From Peptococcaceae bacterium (GTDB taxonomy: Bacteria > Bacillota > Peptococcia > DRI-13 > UBA5745): DNA of 6,428 nucleotides. The stretch covers positions 1-6,428 of the forward strand of contig JAISDM010000211.1 in the NCBI GenBank assembly GCA_031264885.1. The letters are read 5' to 3'. Below are positions 5,501-6,428 of this stretch, one piece after another. Below the pieces are notes generated by a model. It saw nothing but the letters and a program-made list of their open reading frames with translations, was not told the origin of the DNA and searched no databases. The translations under genes were made by a program, and so were the position numbers. The stretch's first letter is position 1. Each line of letters opens with the position of its first letter.

Positions 5501-6414
5501 CGCTCATCTATTTCGAGACCACCGGAGGCGTCAGCCCCAAGGTCAAGCGGGTGTGGCAAACCGGAGACAATCCTGTTGATCCGGGCGGACTCCCGATAGA
5601 AATTGAGCAGCTATATACGACGAACGGCGCCGGTGAGCGCGAATACACACCCAATCCGGATTGCCAGGTTTTTGCCAGTGAGGACGGGCGAACCATTCAT
5701 CTCTATAACAAAAAGCTCCGGGGCCAGATCACTGTGGAAAAATGGGTTGATGCTGACGATATGCCCTTATGGTTCCAGGGGGATCCCATATTCCTGTTCC
5801 AGGCGGAGAAACTGGAGAAACTGGGCGAGTCCGATGCCGGTACAGTCGCCGCCACCTATGCCGTTCCGGTGCGGCTTACCCAAGAGAACGACGGAACATT
5901 CTCTGGAACCGGGGTGTTCAGCGGTCTTGAAGCCGGTTATCGATATAGAATATCGGAGCTGAACGCGCTGCGTTATGATCAGATGGCGGTCAAAATCGAA
6001 ACGGACGGCGTTCTTGATGAGGATCATCATGACGGCACCGTCACCGTTCTTTTGGACAAGGATCATTTGGAGGATATCACGGTCACATTTACAAATAAGA
6101 ATATTTTCAGCTATTATCTGAGCGACAGTGTCGTAACGGTGAACCGGCTTCATATGGCGCCTCACGGCCCGCCGCCCAGCGCGCCGTATACCTATCAAGT
6201 GACGGTTAGAGCAGCTTCGGGCGGCGTGCTTTCAACACAGACCGTCGCCTTGAATGATTTGATCACATTGGATGTGGATGGATTGGGCGATATTAACCCT
6301 GGAACAGGCGAAGACAACAAAGGCGCCATCGGCACGATGGATGGCAAACCGTTCTATCCTTGGACACCTATTACCGGCGATTGCGTCGTCACGCTTTATC
6401 CCAAGGGTTCATAG
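2554..6414 (+). CDS. Large exported surface protein: fibro-slime domain plus Cna-B-like domains, putative adhesin
   Basis: This 1286-residue protein is not recognised as a named gene. Residues 1-16 are basic (LRRSR) and 17-33 are hydrophobic (AAFTLLAFIVLVLP), a signal peptide or membrane anchor. This supports the first ATG, since starting at Met37 would remove it. Residues 40-200 match nothing I know. Residues about 201-410 are a Pro/Ala/Glu/Leu stalk. Residues about 575-770 form a fibro-slime, PA14-related domain, with FSGDDDMWVYIDG (682-694), DIGGSHG (699-705), then HTMNIFYMERGG (748-759). The acidic DDD run suggests Ca2+ binding. Cna-B-like domains follow at about 897-1055 (Lys904, FVLEE with Glu973, Asn1052) and 1057-1183 (Lys1063, YRISE with Glu1135, Asn1181). 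A less clear one is at 771-895. Residues 1184-1286 are unassigned. There is no C-terminal LPXTG, hydrophobic stretch or basic tail. In-frame TAG at 6412 and again at 6418 confirm the end. It probably acts outside the cell in adhesion or matrix formation; the ligand is unknown. Confidence 0.85.
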   Translation: MRKQIAKHYNLRRSREIIAAFTLLAFIVLVLPGRPPMSAVGDVTLREMYAGFPNGAAMPDGSALLYYGTQNLDAMYDSAVRNGRFISLAYIRDNLPFQTDKAKDAFMSQYMDESGSWELLDVVYSKALLPEGWPGSHDGWEEERIHAAQARSSVTYVVKNPSSGRIQFIVLNRGVDGFRIHIDPKDSGKQFYAHKIEFREAVTAPTPIATVTSVSEPAADMPVKQGSPETAADPEGEESLAASAESPLNAVTAEELPVLQLAASATLPAAAPEELPIAPAAPSDGLPASQPEETPAAAAPEGLPEKEEVPPALTPEESLAASAETPLTAAAEVSPAVPEDLPETDSDALPAADSEVLPASQPEESLPEATEVSPAAASPVPAETLPAAAPSLPEDTSEPAPGPLAAETFVTDKDKLPADDIETAISANTVTVVEIYERPTMKLMSAPKYNANTTHNGQILEDAVYLPANFYDYERMQTGSGSYTGTPDTFNYAAYDYGSNMTFPQGEPKQFILFGGRWGTGAGGTLGQDIGDQNLSHNYAFKGIAAPVITDGAFQLNGYKTYNGQSLFPRNAGEIQNDKMLSAYFNRKFPFVMENGYYVFDSDKQHFHVYDDVDTPALYGAKQVPDTQAGSDTYGGFYPFTGDDPQSDYANKLNLFFGVSMEAEFMMPLNRQAGDKDMIFEFSGDDDMWVYIDGYLTLDIGGSHGRVPGSINFNTGDIFVEGVGQGNLYTGIASAGNASISRDAFLKHTMNIFYMERGGYNSNCYMKFNLPIPEPDKVTVFKNGESNVSPEADFEFDVYRYQGGAAPIGIEVAEHSVERVKKGQSFTIDVPKGETVWVRIIERDGDPEQGSDTSTIYIGDGLNGAVAVGKDTKSAADWLRFEGTGEAYVLFCVNYAETPITLVKHDYEHPDGTPLANVSFNLYKYENPDSKTLLTSSPLKTNEKGKIFINDYIWRNIDQWTPLERNAAFVLEEIPFENYAPAPLIYFETTGGVSPKVKRVWQTGDNPVDPGGLPIEIEQLYTTNGAGEREYTPNPDCQVFASEDGRTIHLYNKKLRGQITVEKWVDADDMPLWFQGDPIFLFQAEKLEKLGESDAGTVAATYAVPVRLTQENDGTFSGTGVFSGLEAGYRYRISELNALRYDQMAVKIETDGVLDEDHHDGTVTVLLDKDHLEDITVTFTNKNIFSYYLSDSVVTVNRLHMAPHGPPPSAPYTYQVTVRAASGGVLSTQTVALNDLITLDVDGLGDINPGTGEDNKGAIGTMDGKPFYPWTPITGDCVVTLYPKGS
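3154..3780 (+). repeat. Low-complexity stalk region with internal duplications
   Basis: This part of the surface protein gene encodes about 210 residues made almost entirely of Ala, Pro, Glu, Leu, Ser and Thr, with recurring LPA, PEE and EELP groups. Two near-identical 40-bp units lie at 3261-3300 and 3498-3537 (EESLAASAE, 4 mismatches, 237 bp apart). An identical 24-bp unit lies at 3409-3432 and 3622-3645 (LPASQPEE, 213 bp apart). The copies suggest past segmental duplication. The region likely forms an extended spacer projecting the fibro-slime domain away from the cell. Its GCCGGCGG-rich composition explains the long stop-free frames on the opposite strand. Confidence 0.8.
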
Positions 6415-6428
6415 CGGTAGGCGCGGCG

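Overview
The window looks like chromosome of an anaerobic Firmicute of the class Clostridia. The reasons are the GTP-type PEP carboxykinase of bacterial length, strong GGAGG-type ribosome binding sites, consensus sigma-A promoters, a large fibro-slime/Cna-B-type surface protein and a small Fst-like peptide gene. The genus cannot be read from the sequence.

Layout. Positions 1-202 hold no gene. They contain a truncated short direct repeat, a 24-bp-arm palindromic element (53-121) and a rho-independent terminator (175-202) for a rightward gene outside the window. Positions 240-517 form a compact unit that best fits a type I toxin-antitoxin locus of the Fst/par kind. A rightward promoter drives a 29-residue hydrophobic peptide gene (309-398). 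A leftward promoter with perfect -35 and -10 boxes (488-517) drives a predicted antisense RNA of about 65 nt. A 12-bp bidirectional terminator (419-448) ends both transcripts. A direct repeat (298-322 and 455-478) makes the antisense RNA complementary to the peptide gene's Shine-Dalgarno edge, start codon and first codons.

Positions 521-2287 (minus strand) encode a complete GTP-dependent phosphoenolpyruvate carboxykinase, pckG. Its stop codon lies 3 bp from the -35 box of the antisense promoter, and I see no separate terminator between them, so pckG transcripts probably run through the antisense gene to the shared terminator. Positions 2288-2553 are the divergent intergenic region.

Positions 2554-6414 (plus strand) encode a 1286-residue exported protein. 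In order it has an N-terminal signal or anchor segment, an unassigned N-terminal region, a roughly 200-residue Pro/Ala/Glu/Leu stalk with internal DNA duplications, a fibro-slime (PA14-related) domain, two or three Cna-B-like domains with predicted isopeptide triads, and a C-terminal region with no cell-wall sorting signal. It is most likely an adhesin or surface-matrix protein.

The observation of most interest is the small toxin-antitoxin unit. It is too short for ordinary gene calling, but peptide, promoters, repeats, shared terminator and RNA complementarity all agree. The metabolic gene and the surface protein have no evident functional link.
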